Assembly (NCBI RefSeq): GCF_018221465.1
Contig: NZ_JAAIKR010000008.1
Coordinates: 62,001-126,000 of the forward strand
Length of the DNA stretch: 64,000 nucleotides
Source of the DNA: Shewanella intestini
Lineage (GTDB): Bacteria; Pseudomonadota; Gammaproteobacteria; Enterobacterales; Shewanellaceae
Direction of reading: 5' to 3'
Position numbers and translations under genes: made by a program. The notes beneath the pieces are model-generated. The model was not told the origin of the DNA. It saw only the letters and a program-made list of their open reading frames with translations, and did no database searches. Positions 18,257 through 26,719 of the stretch are shown here, piece by piece (within the stretch, counting starts at the first letter, position 1; the number at the start of each line of letters is the position of its first letter).

Positions 18257-19900
18257 TTAAGCAGTTAAGAGCTCATAACCCGGTAACGTTAAAAAATCGA
18301 CCAATTCATCTGATGTGGTAATTTGTTCAAATAGCGTCGCGGCTTGAGTAAATTTGCTCGCTTGATAGCGCTCACTGCCCAGCTCTTTTTCAACATTGAT
18401 AAGCTCTTGTGCCAACATGTCTCGAAAGAGTGCTTTAGTGACTAACTGGCCGTTTGACAGGGTTTTCTCATGTTGGATCCATTGCCAAATTGACGTGCGT
18501 GAAATTTCTGCTGTTGCCGCGTCTTCCATCAAGCCATAAATGGGTACACAACCATTGCCTTGTATCCACGCTTCAATGTATTGCACTGCAATGCGTATAT
18601 TTAAGCGCATGCCAGTTTCGGTTCGCTCACCCGCACAAGGCTCAAGCAGTTCCGCTGCAGAAATAGGCGCGTCGACATCACGAGTAATGTGTAATTGATT
18701 GGTTTTATCACCACCGATATAGTCATTAAAAATGCCCATTGCGGTGTCGGCTAATCCGGGATGTGCGACCCAAGTACCGTCGTGTCCATTACGTGCTTCT
18801 AACTCTTTATCACCCCGTACCTTTTGTAATACTTGGTTGTTTTCTTGCTCGGTTTTAGCAGGAATAAATGCCGCCATGCCCCCCATAGCTAAAGCACCAC
18901 GTTTATGACAGGTTTTAATTAACAGACGTGAATAAGCACTTAAAAATGGGGTGTCCATGGTGACAGCTTGTCTGTCTGGTAACACTCTATCTGGGTGCTT
19001 TTTAAGGGTTTTAATATAACTAAAAATGTAATCCCAGCGGCCACAATTAAGGGCAACAATATTTGAACGTAGCTCATATAAAATCTCTTCCATTTCAAAT
19101 ACTGCCGGTAAGGTTTCTATTAAGCAGGTACATTTAATGGTGCCAGGCTCAAGGCAAAAACGCTCTTCAACAAAGGCAAATACTTTGGCCCACCAACGGG
19201 CTTCAAGGTGACTTTCAAGCTTAGGAATATAGAAGTATGGTCCGCTGCCCTTAGCCAGTAATTGGCGGTAGTTATGATAAAAATACAGCGCAAAATCAAC
19301 TAAGGCACCAGGAATAGGCTGGCCATTAAATTCAATATGTTTTTCTATTAGATGTAAGCCTCGAACACGGGCAATTAATACCGCTGGGTCTGGATTGAGT
19401 TGATAATGTTTACCGGTATTGGGGGCAGTAAATTCAATGTCACCGTTAACAGCATCATGTAAATTAATTTGGCCTTGAATCACTTTTTCCCAACTTGGGG
19501 CCAGCGAGTCTTCAAAGTCAGCCATAAACACTTTTACATTGGCATTTAGCGCATTAATGATCATCTTACGATCAACAGGGCCAGTAATTTCAACGCGGCG
19601 GTCAACTAAGTCATTCGGGATACCGCGAATCGACCAATTACCATCTCTAATCGCGCGAGTTTGTGGTAAGTAATCAGGTAGTTCGCCTTCATCAATACGG
19701 TTTTGCTTTTGACGACGTTTATTGAGAAGTTCTGGTACTTCATCAGCAAAATGGGCACAAAGTGCTTCGAGTAAACCCGTTGCTCCAGCGTTTAAAATAC
19801 GTTCTTGCCCCGTGACATGCGCACCAATAATTGCAAGTTGCGATGATACTGGTGCATCCGTTTGCGCTGAATATTTAGCGACTAATTGCTCTGCCGTCAT
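18257..19900 (-). CDS. aceB: Malate synthase A
   Basis: AceB condenses glyoxylate with acetyl-CoA to malate, completing the glyoxylate shunt with aceA. The product is about 547 residues, a normal length for the A isoform. Conserved segments include VFMADFEDSLAPSWEKVIQGQ, LHLIEKHI, KLESHLEARWWAKVF and the signature TCHKRGALAMGGMAAFIPAK. The ATG at 19900 (MTAEQLVAKYSAQ) with AGGGAC upstream is preferred to the in-frame ATG at 19933. It is first in the aceB-aceA operon, so its promoter must lie in the long upstream gap. Confidence 0.95.
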   Translation of the reverse strand: MTAEQLVAKYSAQTDAPVSSQLAIIGAHVTGQERILNAGATGLLEALCAHFADEVPELLNKRRQKQNRIDEGELPDYLPQTRAIRDGNWSIRGIPNDLVDRRVEITGPVDRKMIINALNANVKVFMADFEDSLAPSWEKVIQGQINLHDAVNGDIEFTAPNTGKHYQLNPDPAVLIARVRGLHLIEKHIEFNGQPIPGALVDFALYFYHNYRQLLAKGSGPYFYIPKLESHLEARWWAKVFAFVEERFCLEPGTIKCTCLIETLPAVFEMEEILYELRSNIVALNCGRWDYIFSYIKTLKKHPDRVLPDRQAVTMDTPFLSAYSRLLIKTCHKRGALAMGGMAAFIPAKTEQENNQVLQKVRGDKELEARNGHDGTWVAHPGLADTAMGIFNDYIGGDKTNQLHITRDVDAPISAAELLEPCAGERTETGMRLNIRIAVQYIEAWIQGNGCVPIYGLMEDAATAEISRTSIWQWIQHEKTLSNGQLVTKALFRDMLAQELINVEKELGSERYQASKFTQAATLFEQITTSDELVDFLTLPGYELLTA

Positions 19901-20831
19901 AATTAGGTCCCTTGTGCTGCCGTAAAAGTCCATAACATCTACTTGCTGTGACTGACCACCTTTATATATGGGGTAATCATATTTAAGTTAATGCCAAGAG
20001 CGGTCTTAATGCCTGCCTTAGAGTATTAACTCAAACCGTAAGTAGAAACTTTCAAATGTCTGTTTCGAACTAAAAAGTAACCATAAACATTTGTAATTGC
20101 AACAATCTAAATGGCGACAAAAGCAGCAAAAACACGCCTGAATATGGAATTTAAATTGGTATGACCAAACACAATAAACAACATAAAACTCTTTAAAATC
20201 AGAAGTTAATGTTAAAAATAAATATTTTCATCATTAACTTACTCACCTAGCTTCTAATTTGTCCGACCATTTAACCCTAAACGACAAAAGTAATTAAATT
20301 ACGTTATATAAAAAATCAATGTAAAACTAAATTTACGATATTTCAGCACAAACATGGTTGGATGATTAAAAGACAACGTTTTGAACTACCGTAGACGGAA
20401 TATATTTTTAAGCTAATAAATCAGCTAGTTAACATGAGCAACTTAAAAACAGAATTTAAACGAGTGTTTTAATTTGACGTTAACGTAAACTTACTCCAAG
20501 CATTGAAATGAATGTTGAAATATCAAAGTCGTGTTACCCGATCAACAGATAAAAAAAATGATAAGAAAGGTTAATTTTTTTCATTTATTTCAAAAAATTT
20601 GCATATAAATGAATTCAGCGATGAAATTTTGACAAAAGACACAACAATCTCAAACCAAACTGACGAGTTAACACCAGCTTGATTGCTTGATTGCTTGATT
20701 GCTTGATTGCTTGATTGCTTGATTGCTTGATTGCTTGATTAAAGAATTGAGTGCTCAATGTGCTTGCGGGTCAATAAATTGGTGGCTCTATTGTCTTTAG
20801 GTGTGAAGATGTGCCAGTGTACAAGTTAACT
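19901..20831. other. 0.9-kb AT-rich intergenic region upstream of aceB
   Basis: Very AT-rich sequence without an ORF of useful size. It must hold the aceB promoter and regulatory sites, but I cannot place them reliably. The right end holds the 8 x 8-bp tandem repeat. In S. oneidensis a TonB-dependent receptor gene lies near here as I recall; no trace is visible. Confidence 0.5.
20677..20740. repeat. Tandem repeat, eight perfect copies of GCTTGATT
   Basis: The 64 bases consist exactly of eight head-to-tail copies of the octamer GCTTGATT without a mismatch. It lies 91 bases beyond the stop of the GGDEF gene and outside any coding region. Perfect identity suggests slippage-driven variability in copy number. 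Confidence 0.97.
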
Positions 20832-22589
20832 TTACGCTCGCGGATGTTTACGCGCTTCAAAGTCATCTTGATAAACCACAACTTGTACATCACCTCGACG
20901 CTTAGCTTGATTTAACGCCGCATCTGCGCGGGTAATCAGTGGGTCTAGACTTAAATCGTGTTCTAACTGTTCACTGATACCAACAAGCATATTAATTTCA
21001 AATTGATGCCCTGTTAATTTAGTTTTAATCTCTGCCACCGTTTTACAAATGTTCTCAGCTAAAGCTTGCCCTTCATGTACATTGGTATCAGGTAAAAATA
21101 AGCAAAAGGCTTCGCCACTTAACCGCACAAAGGTATCTTTTGGCCGACAATAACCGATTAAAATGGCAGCTACCTTTTTCAACACCCAATCGCCAGTTGC
21201 GTGTCCAAAGCATTCATTGATGGATTTAATCGAATCTAAGTCGAATAGCAGCACCGTAAAATGGTTATCTTTAGCTTGGCATTGAATAAAGTGTTCTTCA
21301 GCCATGTTTTGGCCAGTATGACGGTTATATGCACCAGTAAGTAAGTCGTAATGGGCTTGCTTCTTAAACTTATTACGTTGCAGCCAAGCAACAACCAACA
21401 GTAGGCTCAAAAAAACCGCAGTGCCAGCCAAGACCGTTGAAAACAAATAAGAGGCACTTTTTTCTTGATTAAGAATTTTACGTTGTTTTGAAAATAGCGC
21501 GTAATCTTGCACCAGCTTGTCTAGTTCACGGGTTTTTTCAACAATTTCAAACTGAGCTTTATGATAAGCATTTTGTTTTATTTTCTGTTCATTAATCAAT
21601 TTAACGCTAATGGCATGCGCGACCACTTGATGCTGATAAGCAGCTTGGAAGTCTTGTTTTTTGCTTGCCAATATCGACAACACTTCATTAGCCCGTTTTT
21701 GCGGTTTGTTATTCATTGGCACATGAGGTAAAGCATACACCAACTGCGCATAATGATTTGCTTCATCTAATTGTCCCAGTTTAAGGTATATCTCACTCAA
21801 AAATGCCCAGTTGTCATGTATTTCAACTTTAAAGTCGAATACTTGATAGCGTGCTAAAGAATCTAAAAATCCAGTCAATGCTGCAGCATATCGGCCTTGT
21901 TCAAATAACACGTTTGCTTGGCCTTTAATCGACAACGCCTCAATTAATGGAAACTGATGTTGATGGCAATATTGCTGGCTTTGCGAAAAGCTATCGTACG
22001 CGGCGGACAAGTTAACTAACTTCAAATTTGCCACACCTAAATAAAGCCGTGCATAACACTCACTTTTCACGTCTTGGCCGTCATTCAGTGCTAATACTTT
22101 TTGGGTTGTTGAGTAGAGCTCGTCATAAGCCTCAAGATCTAAGTAAAGATTCAATAAACGCGTATATGACTGCACTTTTAATTGGTTATCGTCACCGGCT
22201 TCTATTCGCGCAAGGTTTTTTTCTAACAACAAGAAGGCTTGCTGATAATTCTCTAGCCCAATACTAGTTGTAATTTTATACAGATAAATTTGAGTCAATA
22301 ATTTCGGTGGGGGTTGCAACATTAATGCAGAATTAAGTTGTTGATCAGCTTTAGAGAACTCACCTTTATATAGATAAGTTAAGCTTGATAACATTAATAG
22401 TTTAGCGCGTTGCGGGGCTGAAAAAGGCTTATGGGAAATTAATAGCGTGGCTATTTTTTTCTCTGTTTCCAGTAAATTGACATTAAGATTAGCCTCAAGC
22501 GCTTCGAGCTCTTGATCCAAGTTATTACTCGCGTTAACTGGCAAGCTGCAGATTAACGCGAAAAGACAACCGATAATGAACCGCAACAA
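20832..22589 (-). CDS. TPR protein with degenerate GGDEF domain
   Basis: The 585-residue protein has a signal peptide (residues 1-20), a periplasmic TPR-like region (30-340), a coiled-coil stretch, one membrane segment (about 387-404, YLFSTVLAGTAVFLSLLLVVAWL) and a cytoplasmic C-terminal GGDEF domain (from DLLTGAYNRHTG). The signature loop reads VRLSGEAFCLFLP, so the GG(D/E)EF motif is SGEAF. The fourth-position glutamate is alanine, which predicts weak or no diguanylate cyclase activity; it may act as a sensor or scaffold. It starts only seven bases after the sonA-like stop and is probably cotranscribed. Confidence 0.85.
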   Translation of the reverse strand: MLRFIIGCLFALICSLPVNASNNLDQELEALEANLNVNLLETEKKIATLLISHKPFSAPQRAKLLMLSSLTYLYKGEFSKADQQLNSALMLQPPPKLLTQIYLYKITTSIGLENYQQAFLLLEKNLARIEAGDDNQLKVQSYTRLLNLYLDLEAYDELYSTTQKVLALNDGQDVKSECYARLYLGVANLKLVNLSAAYDSFSQSQQYCHQHQFPLIEALSIKGQANVLFEQGRYAAALTGFLDSLARYQVFDFKVEIHDNWAFLSEIYLKLGQLDEANHYAQLVYALPHVPMNNKPQKRANEVLSILASKKQDFQAAYQHQVVAHAISVKLINEQKIKQNAYHKAQFEIVEKTRELDKLVQDYALFSKQRKILNQEKSASYLFSTVLAGTAVFLSLLLVVAWLQRNKFKKQAHYDLLTGAYNRHTGQNMAEEHFIQCQAKDNHFTVLLFDLDSIKSINECFGHATGDWVLKKVAAILIGYCRPKDTFVRLSGEAFCLFLPDTNVHEGQALAENICKTVAEIKTKLTGHQFEINMLVGISEQLEHDLSLDPLITRADAALNQAKRRGDVQVVVYQDDFEARKHPRA

Positions 22590-22596
22590 CGTAACC

Positions 22597-22809
22597 TTAT
22601 TGCGTCGGGTTACTGATTAACATATACGACTTCATCAGGGTATCACCGGTTAATGATTTAACTTGATTAGCATCACCAGATAACACCGCTGAAATTTCGG
22701 CTGCTGATAAGCCATATTGTTGCATCACAGCCCGTGGATCTTTTTTATAGTTTTCAAGCATTTTGGCATCTTGATTCAATGCTGTGAAAAAATCAGTGAG
22801 TGTTGACAT
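22597..22809 (-). CDS. sonA: Split-borosin precursor peptide, SonA-like
   Basis: The 70-residue product begins MSTLTDFFTALNQDAKMLEN and has the helical borosin-binding domain typical of SonA, followed by a short hydrophobic core, SYMLISNPTQ (residues 61-70). In S. oneidensis SonM alpha-N-methylates backbone amides of two residues near the SonA C-terminus; by position M63 and I65 would be the equivalents here. That alignment is my inference. The gene lies just after the sonM-like methyltransferase gene (96-base gap) and seven bases before the TPR-GGDEF gene. A TTTCCTTATT (AAGGAAA on the sense strand) ribosome site precedes the ATG. Confidence 0.85.
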   Translation of the reverse strand: MSTLTDFFTALNQDAKMLENYKKDPRAVMQQYGLSAAEISAVLSGDANQVKSLTGDTLMKSYMLISNPTQ

Positions 22810-22905
22810 TTTATTTCCTTATTGATGTTTAAAAATAAAAGAATAACCAACTTGTTATTCTTGGTTTAGCAAAAAATAGCCTTAACAACAAATTACCGAT
22901 AACAA

Positions 22906-23736
22906 CTAGCCTAATTGAGCCGAACTAATCCCAAGCTTAGCCAACATTTGATGATTAATTTCTAATGGACTTGAGGGAGGAACAAGTAGCGTACTGACCA
23001 TCGTCAACGGTGTATCGGGCAATGCTGATAGTGCAATCCGATCTATTCGTGGTGCTAAATGCGGCAAGTTAGGTGCTTCGTAAATCACCACTTCATGATC
23101 AAGCGGATACCATTGATGAAGATGCTCGACCAACACCTGCAACCTATCGCGGCTAGTGGCAAATTGCGTTAATGTATGTTCGCCAGCAAGGGCTATTTGC
23201 CATAATAACAAATGTGTCTTCGGGTTAGGTTGGTGGTGATAAAACATAAACTGAGTGGCTTCATAACTTTGATGACCAGATTGCCCAGGATCAATACCTA
23301 AATCTGCCCACAAACAAGCCTCAGCGGAAATACCCGGCAACATATTTGCCTCAATGCCTTCCTTTTTTGCTTGTTTAATCGCTAAATGTGAGACACAAGC
23401 AAACACGCCTGGATGACCATATAACGCAACCACTACATTTAGCCCTAACCTAACTTGCTCTAAAATTGCATTGACCATTTGCTGATAAGTGTCGCGACGA
23501 TTTTTTATCTCACCCTCTTTTGCATAATAAGGCTGCAAAGATAAGTGATTGGCATTTAATGTTCGCAACCATTGTTCACAACAAATATCAGGGACCAAAG
23601 AAAAAACCATATCCGCATGTTCAATATAACTTTGGCTAAGCACACTTATATGGCCAGCTAGCTGTAAGCCTGTGCCGACAAACACTAACCGTCCTTTATC
23701 GTTTTCACTTAATGTATCAGACTGTTTTTGTTCCAT
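22906..23736 (-). CDS. sonM: Borosin alpha-N-methyltransferase, SonM-like
   Basis: The 276-residue protein has the tetrapyrrole methylase fold: an N-terminal GRLVFVGTGLQLAGHIS SAM-site strand-loop, a YGHPGVFACVSHLAIK region, and LPGISAEACLWADLGIDPG. The borosin-type catalytic segment Y69-Y70...R79-R80-x-x-Y83 (in LQPYYAKEGEIKNRRDTY) matches the Tyr/Arg/Tyr arrangement of OphMA/SonM enzymes. No precursor domain is fused, so this is a split system acting in trans on the adjacent SonA-like peptide. Porphyrin or diphthine methylation is a less likely alternative given the neighbour. Confidence 0.88.
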   Translation of the reverse strand: MEQKQSDTLSENDKGRLVFVGTGLQLAGHISVLSQSYIEHADMVFSLVPDICCEQWLRTLNANHLSLQPYYAKEGEIKNRRDTYQQMVNAILEQVRLGLNVVVALYGHPGVFACVSHLAIKQAKKEGIEANMLPGISAEACLWADLGIDPGQSGHQSYEATQFMFYHHQPNPKTHLLLWQIALAGEHTLTQFATSRDRLQVLVEHLHQWYPLDHEVVIYEAPNLPHLAPRIDRIALSALPDTPLTMVSTLLVPPSSPLEINHQMLAKLGISSAQLG

Positions 23737-23936
23737 AAAAACCTATTTTTATTCCCTGCCAATATGCGGTATTTGTACCGAACCTCACTTAAATAGATAC
23801 CGACTCATGCTACACACAAAAACAACAAGTGCAAAACATATAAACAACATAATTAAAAATTTCTTTGGCTTTTTACCGAAGAGAATGAACTTAGTTGCCA
23901 CGGTCGACTCAAACACACAAACATGTTTAATCCCCC

Positions 23937-23966
23937 TTGTCATGATAGGTATTGCTTGGGTATGAT
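23937..23966 (+). promoter_or_regulatory. Sigma70 promoter for bamE
   Basis: TTGTCA at 23937-23942 and TATGAT at 23961-23966, each 5 of 6 to consensus, with an 18-base spacer. They sit 31 bases before the bamE start. Confidence 0.7.
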
Positions 23967-23997
23967 GGCCGACAGAATTTAGGAAGTAATGCAGACA

Positions 23998-24510
23998 ATG
24001 ATTAACAAAAAACAAAGTCTTACCCTTTTAAGCGCCGCAGTGTTAAGTATGTCGTTAAGTGGTTGTAGTGTTTTCGACTACCTAATTTATAAACCTGATA
24101 TTCCGCAAGGTAACTACATGGAAGCTCAACAGGTTGAGCAACTGCGTATCGACATGACTAAAGAGCAAGCGGAATATATTTTAGGCCGTCCGGTACTTCG
24201 CGACAGCTTTTCTGATGATACTTGGTACTACATCTACCACTTTAAAAGTGGCCGTGATGCCAGCATTATTCATAAAGAATTAATTTTACACTTTAGTGGA
24301 GATAAAATTTCTAGTGTAGAAGGCGATTACACGTTAAGTGCTGACTTCAATACGCCATTAGACCAAGGCGCTCTACCATCGATAACTAACAGTAATAATG
24401 ATGAGCCGCTCACACCTGAAGGTCGCCCAGACTCTAAGCCGCTTGTAAAAGAGAAAATGGTTGAGTTAAAAGAAGGTTTAAAGCAAAACACCAATAAACC
24501 TAAAGCGTAA
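23998..24510 (+). CDS. bamE: Outer membrane assembly lipoprotein BamE (SmpA)
   Basis: BamE is a small lipoprotein of the BAM complex. The product has a lipoprotein signal with lipobox LSGC, then the SmpA/OmlA domain: PQGNYMEAQQVEQLRIDMTK, EQAEYILGRPVLRD and DTWYYIYHFKSGRD. A C-terminal extension of about 60 residues (TPLDQGALPSI onward) is polar and probably disordered. I favour the ATG at 23998 because AGGAAG (23981-23986) is only two bases from the alternative ATG at 23989. It is divergent from sonM and ends in a bidirectional terminator shared with rnfH. Confidence 0.92.
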   Translation: MINKKQSLTLLSAAVLSMSLSGCSVFDYLIYKPDIPQGNYMEAQQVEQLRIDMTKEQAEYILGRPVLRDSFSDDTWYYIYHFKSGRDASIIHKELILHFSGDKISSVEGDYTLSADFNTPLDQGALPSITNSNNDEPLTPEGRPDSKPLVKEKMVELKEGLKQNTNKPKA

Positions 24511-24533
24511 CGCGATAGCTAAACAATCAGCTA

Positions 24534-24567
24534 TAAAAAAAGCAGAAATTAATTTCTGCTTTTTTTG
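24534..24567. terminator. Bidirectional terminator between bamE and rnfH
   Basis: The perfect dyad AGCAGAAATT/AATTTCTGCT (24541-24560) is flanked by AAAAAA on the left and TTTTTTT on the right, so it can end both convergent transcripts. Confidence 0.9.
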
Positions 24568-24582
24568 TGCCTGACAGCCGAT

Positions 24583-24918
24583 TCATGACACTTTTGCACC
24601 AGTAATCTTATTAATTCGCCCTTCATCTTTGGCTTTCTCAGCCCGCTTACGACGCACATCTTTAGGGTCGGCAATTAATGGGCGATAAATTTCGACCCGT
24701 TGACCGGCAACTAACACTTCATGATGCTTCACTTGGCGACTAAAAATCCCCAACTTCACGTTTGTTAAGTCAATTTCAGGAAAAAAGGCCACGATATTTG
24801 ATTTTGTTACCGCCTCAATGCATGTTGTGCCTGGTGCCACTCTCACGCTAATCACTTTTTGTTGTTCAGGTAACGCGTAAATCACATCAATTGGGAATGT
24901 GTCGGTATCATTGCTCAC
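24583..24918 (-). CDS. rnfH: RnfH/RatB family protein
   Basis: This 111-residue protein of the RnfH family has a ubiquitin-like beta-grasp fold: IDVIYALPEQQKVISVRVAPGTT, then VKLGIFSRQVKHHEVLVAGQRVEIYRPL and a basic tail (DPKDVRRKRAEKAKDEGRI). It overlaps the end of ratA by 11 bases and is coupled to it. In E. coli the pair was named ratA-ratB; the molecular role of RnfH is not settled. Confidence 0.92.
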   Translation of the reverse strand: MSNDTDTFPIDVIYALPEQQKVISVRVAPGTTCIEAVTKSNIVAFFPEIDLTNVKLGIFSRQVKHHEVLVAGQRVEIYRPLIADPKDVRRKRAEKAKDEGRINKITGAKVS

Positions 24919-25345
24919 GATAAATTACCTTTGCTCTGTCGGTGAATGCTTTCACCATTGAATTCATTAACTCTTTAAATACCCGACCAAATGCCAAGTC
25001 TGCCAATGGATTAGAAAACTCAAAGTCTAAATCAAATTCCACCTTGCAGGCTTCTTCGGTTAACTCAGTAAATTTCCAATACCCATGTAAGTAACTAAAT
25101 GGGCCATTTTCAAGCTCTAAAGAAATGGATTTGGCTTCAACGACTTGATTACGGGTAGTAAACGTTTTTTTAATTCCCGCTTTACTCACATCAACAGAGG
25201 CCACCATGGTTTCACCGTCAAACTCAAGCACTTTACCGCCAACACAGCCAGGAAGAAACTCGTGGTACGACTCAACATCATTGACCAAATTATACATTTG
25301 CAGTGCACTGAAACCCACCAATACACTCTTAGAAATTTTCGGCAT
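24908..25345 (-). CDS. ratA: START-domain protein RatA (coenzyme Q-binding/ribosome-associated)
   Basis: This 145-residue START-like protein begins MPKISKSVLVGFSALQMYNL and contains the family motif VNDVESYHEFLPGCVGGKVL and the helix FGRVFKELMNSMVKAFTDRAKVIY. Bacterial homologues are annotated as RatA, reported to interfere with ribosomal subunit association, and are related to the mitochondrial coenzyme Q-binding protein Coq10. It is divergent from smpB, the conserved order near ssrA in gammaproteobacteria. Confidence 0.92.
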   Translation of the reverse strand: MPKISKSVLVGFSALQMYNLVNDVESYHEFLPGCVGGKVLEFDGETMVASVDVSKAGIKKTFTTRNQVVEAKSISLELENGPFSYLHGYWKFTELTEEACKVEFDLDFEFSNPLADLAFGRVFKELMNSMVKAFTDRAKVIYREQ

Positions 25346-25606
25346 TCTTATTCACATATCACATCAGTTTGAGCAAGATTTTATCACGTTGTAAAAAAAA
25401 GGCATCCCTAGACACGTTATTACAATCACAATAACCTTTAAATATATTACTTACATTCGGCGGTATCACATCACAGTTGCGCAGTGAATATTCTCGCTTC
25501 TTTAAGCCGTTTGGGTATAATCTCTTGAAATAGACAATTCTCTCCCCCATATCTGTTAAGCAAACAGAATTAATTAAATGGGTAACAGCGGGTACACCAC
25601 GCGAAT

Positions 25607-26095
25607 ATGGCTAAAAAGAAATCAAAAAATCCACCAGCAACTATCACACGTAATAAACGTGCAACTTTTGAATTTAAATTCGAAGAAAAAGTTGAAGCCG
25701 GATTAGAACTGCAAGGCTGGGAAGTTAAATCCCTACGAATGGGTAAAGTTACCTTAGCGGACTGTTATGTTTTCATCAAAAATGGTGAAGCATTCATGCA
25801 CGGTTGTACCATTCAACCGCTTAATACAGCCACGACACATGTAGTATGTGACCCAATTCGTACCAAAAAACTGCTAATGAAACGCAGTGAAATTGACAAA
25901 CTTGCAGGCTTAATTGAACGTCAAGGCTATACCTTAGTACCTCTTTCACTCTACTGGCGTAAAAGCGCATGGGTAAAAGTGGAAATCGGCCTAGGTAAAG
26001 GTAAGAAAGATCACGATAAGCGCCAAGATACTAAAGAGCGTGAGTGGAAAGTAGAACAATCTCGTGTCATGAAAAAGAGCCGACTGAACGGATAA
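25607..26095 (+). CDS. smpB: SsrA-binding protein SmpB
   Basis: SmpB binds tmRNA and delivers it to stalled ribosomes for trans-translation. The 162-residue protein shows the oligonucleotide-binding barrel segments ([41 protein letters not shown]) and the basic C-terminal tail ([21 protein letters not shown]) that occupies the mRNA channel. It lies directly ahead of ssrA, its functional partner. Confidence 0.97.
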   Translation: MAKKKSKNPPATITRNKRATFEFKFEEKVEAGLELQGWEVKSLRMGKVTLADCYVFIKNGEAFMHGCTIQPLNTATTHVVCDPIRTKKLLMKRSEIDKLAGLIERQGYTLVPLSLYWRKSAWVKVEIGLGKGKKDHDKRQDTKEREWKVEQSRVMKKSRLNG

Positions 26096-26150
26096 TGAAC
26101 AAACGATTGTGATTTGGTGAAATGCATTAGGTATTTACGCAATAACCCGA

Positions 26151-26156
26151 TACAAT
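26151..26156 (+). promoter_or_regulatory. -10 element of the ssrA promoter
   Basis: TACAAT at 26151-26156 is 5 of 6 to consensus and ends 11 bases before the predicted tmRNA 5' end at 26168. No good -35 is visible at the usual distance. Confidence 0.5.
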
Positions 26157-26167
26157 CAACAAACTTT

Positions 26168-26523
26168 GGGGGCGATTCTGGATTCGACAGGATTCACGAA
26201 ACCCTGGGAGCATGTCGAGGGGCGGTTGGCCTCGTAAAAAGCCGCACTGTTATAGTTGCAAACGACTCTAACTACTCTCTAGCAGCTTAGGCTAGCTAGC
26301 CATCAACCACACGTTTCGCATATGGGCAGTGGATTTTGATGGTCATATTACATCATGCTAGCGAGGGAACTCTGTCCGAGGGTGAACCGCGAAATAGTAT
26401 CGGACCCGCCAATGATAATCCTGTCTTTCGGAGTGTTATTGGTTAATTAAAAGAGAGACTAAACATGTAGCGCCTTGGATGTAGGCTTTCTGGACGCGGG
26501 TTCAAATCCCGCCGCCTCCACCA
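26168..26523 (+). ncRNA. ssrA: Transfer-messenger RNA (tmRNA)
   Basis: The one-piece tmRNA is about 356 nt. The 5' GGGGGCGATTCTGGATTCGA pairs with the 3' CGCCTCC-ACCA as the tRNA-like acceptor stem, and GGTTCAAATCCC near the 3' end is the T-arm. The resume codon GCA at 26258 opens the tag frame ANDSNYSLAA followed by TAG (26258-26290). Its CCA end lies inside the 108-bp repeat, which shows that the downstream islands integrated here while restoring the gene. Confidence 0.97.
26258..26290 (+). other. tmRNA proteolysis tag reading frame
   Basis: The codons read Ala-Asn-Asp-Ser-Asn-Tyr-Ser-Leu-Ala-Ala-stop. The LAA end is the classical ClpXP/ClpAP degradation signal. Confidence 0.93.
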
Positions 26524-26625
26524 AATTAAGTAATTAAGACGTCTCAGGACGTCTTTTTTATTGCCTGAAAAACGTAAAATCAATGACTTACGGTGTCATA
26601 AGGTCTTATGAGGTTTCATAGAAGC
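26518..26625 (+). repeat. 108-bp direct repeat, left copy (att site of island 1)
   Basis: This stretch, from the last six bases of ssrA through its terminator, is repeated without a mismatch at 56491-56598. It marks the ssrA-proximal boundary of a 30-kb inserted island. Confidence 0.95.
26537..26559 (+). terminator. ssrA terminator (left copy)
   Basis: AGACGTC/GACGTCT with a TCAG loop is followed by TTTTT. It is part of the duplicated 108 bp, so each insertion event has preserved it next to ssrA. Confidence 0.9.
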
Positions 26626-26634
26626 TTAAAACTT

Positions 26635-26685
26635 TAGTATCCCAGCTAGTATCCCAACGAATTTTCATCTATCTTTGGGATACTA
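26635..26685. promoter_or_regulatory. TAGTATCCCA iterons ahead of the integrase gene
   Basis: The decamer TAGTATCCCA occurs directly at 26635-26644 and 26647-26656 and inverted (TGGGATACTA) at 26676-26685. These are likely arm-type integrase or AlpA/Xis binding sites. Related but diverged sequences are in the same place in front of the broken second integrase. Confidence 0.6.
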
Positions 26686-26719
26686 TAGCTTAACGACTTC
26701 CTCTGGAGAGCTTGATTTT

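Noticed and set aside
23785-24015. Open frame of 76 codons on the minus strand between sonM and bamE
   Set aside because: It overlaps the bamE promoter and start, has no ribosome site I trust and looks like a chance frame in AT-rich DNA.
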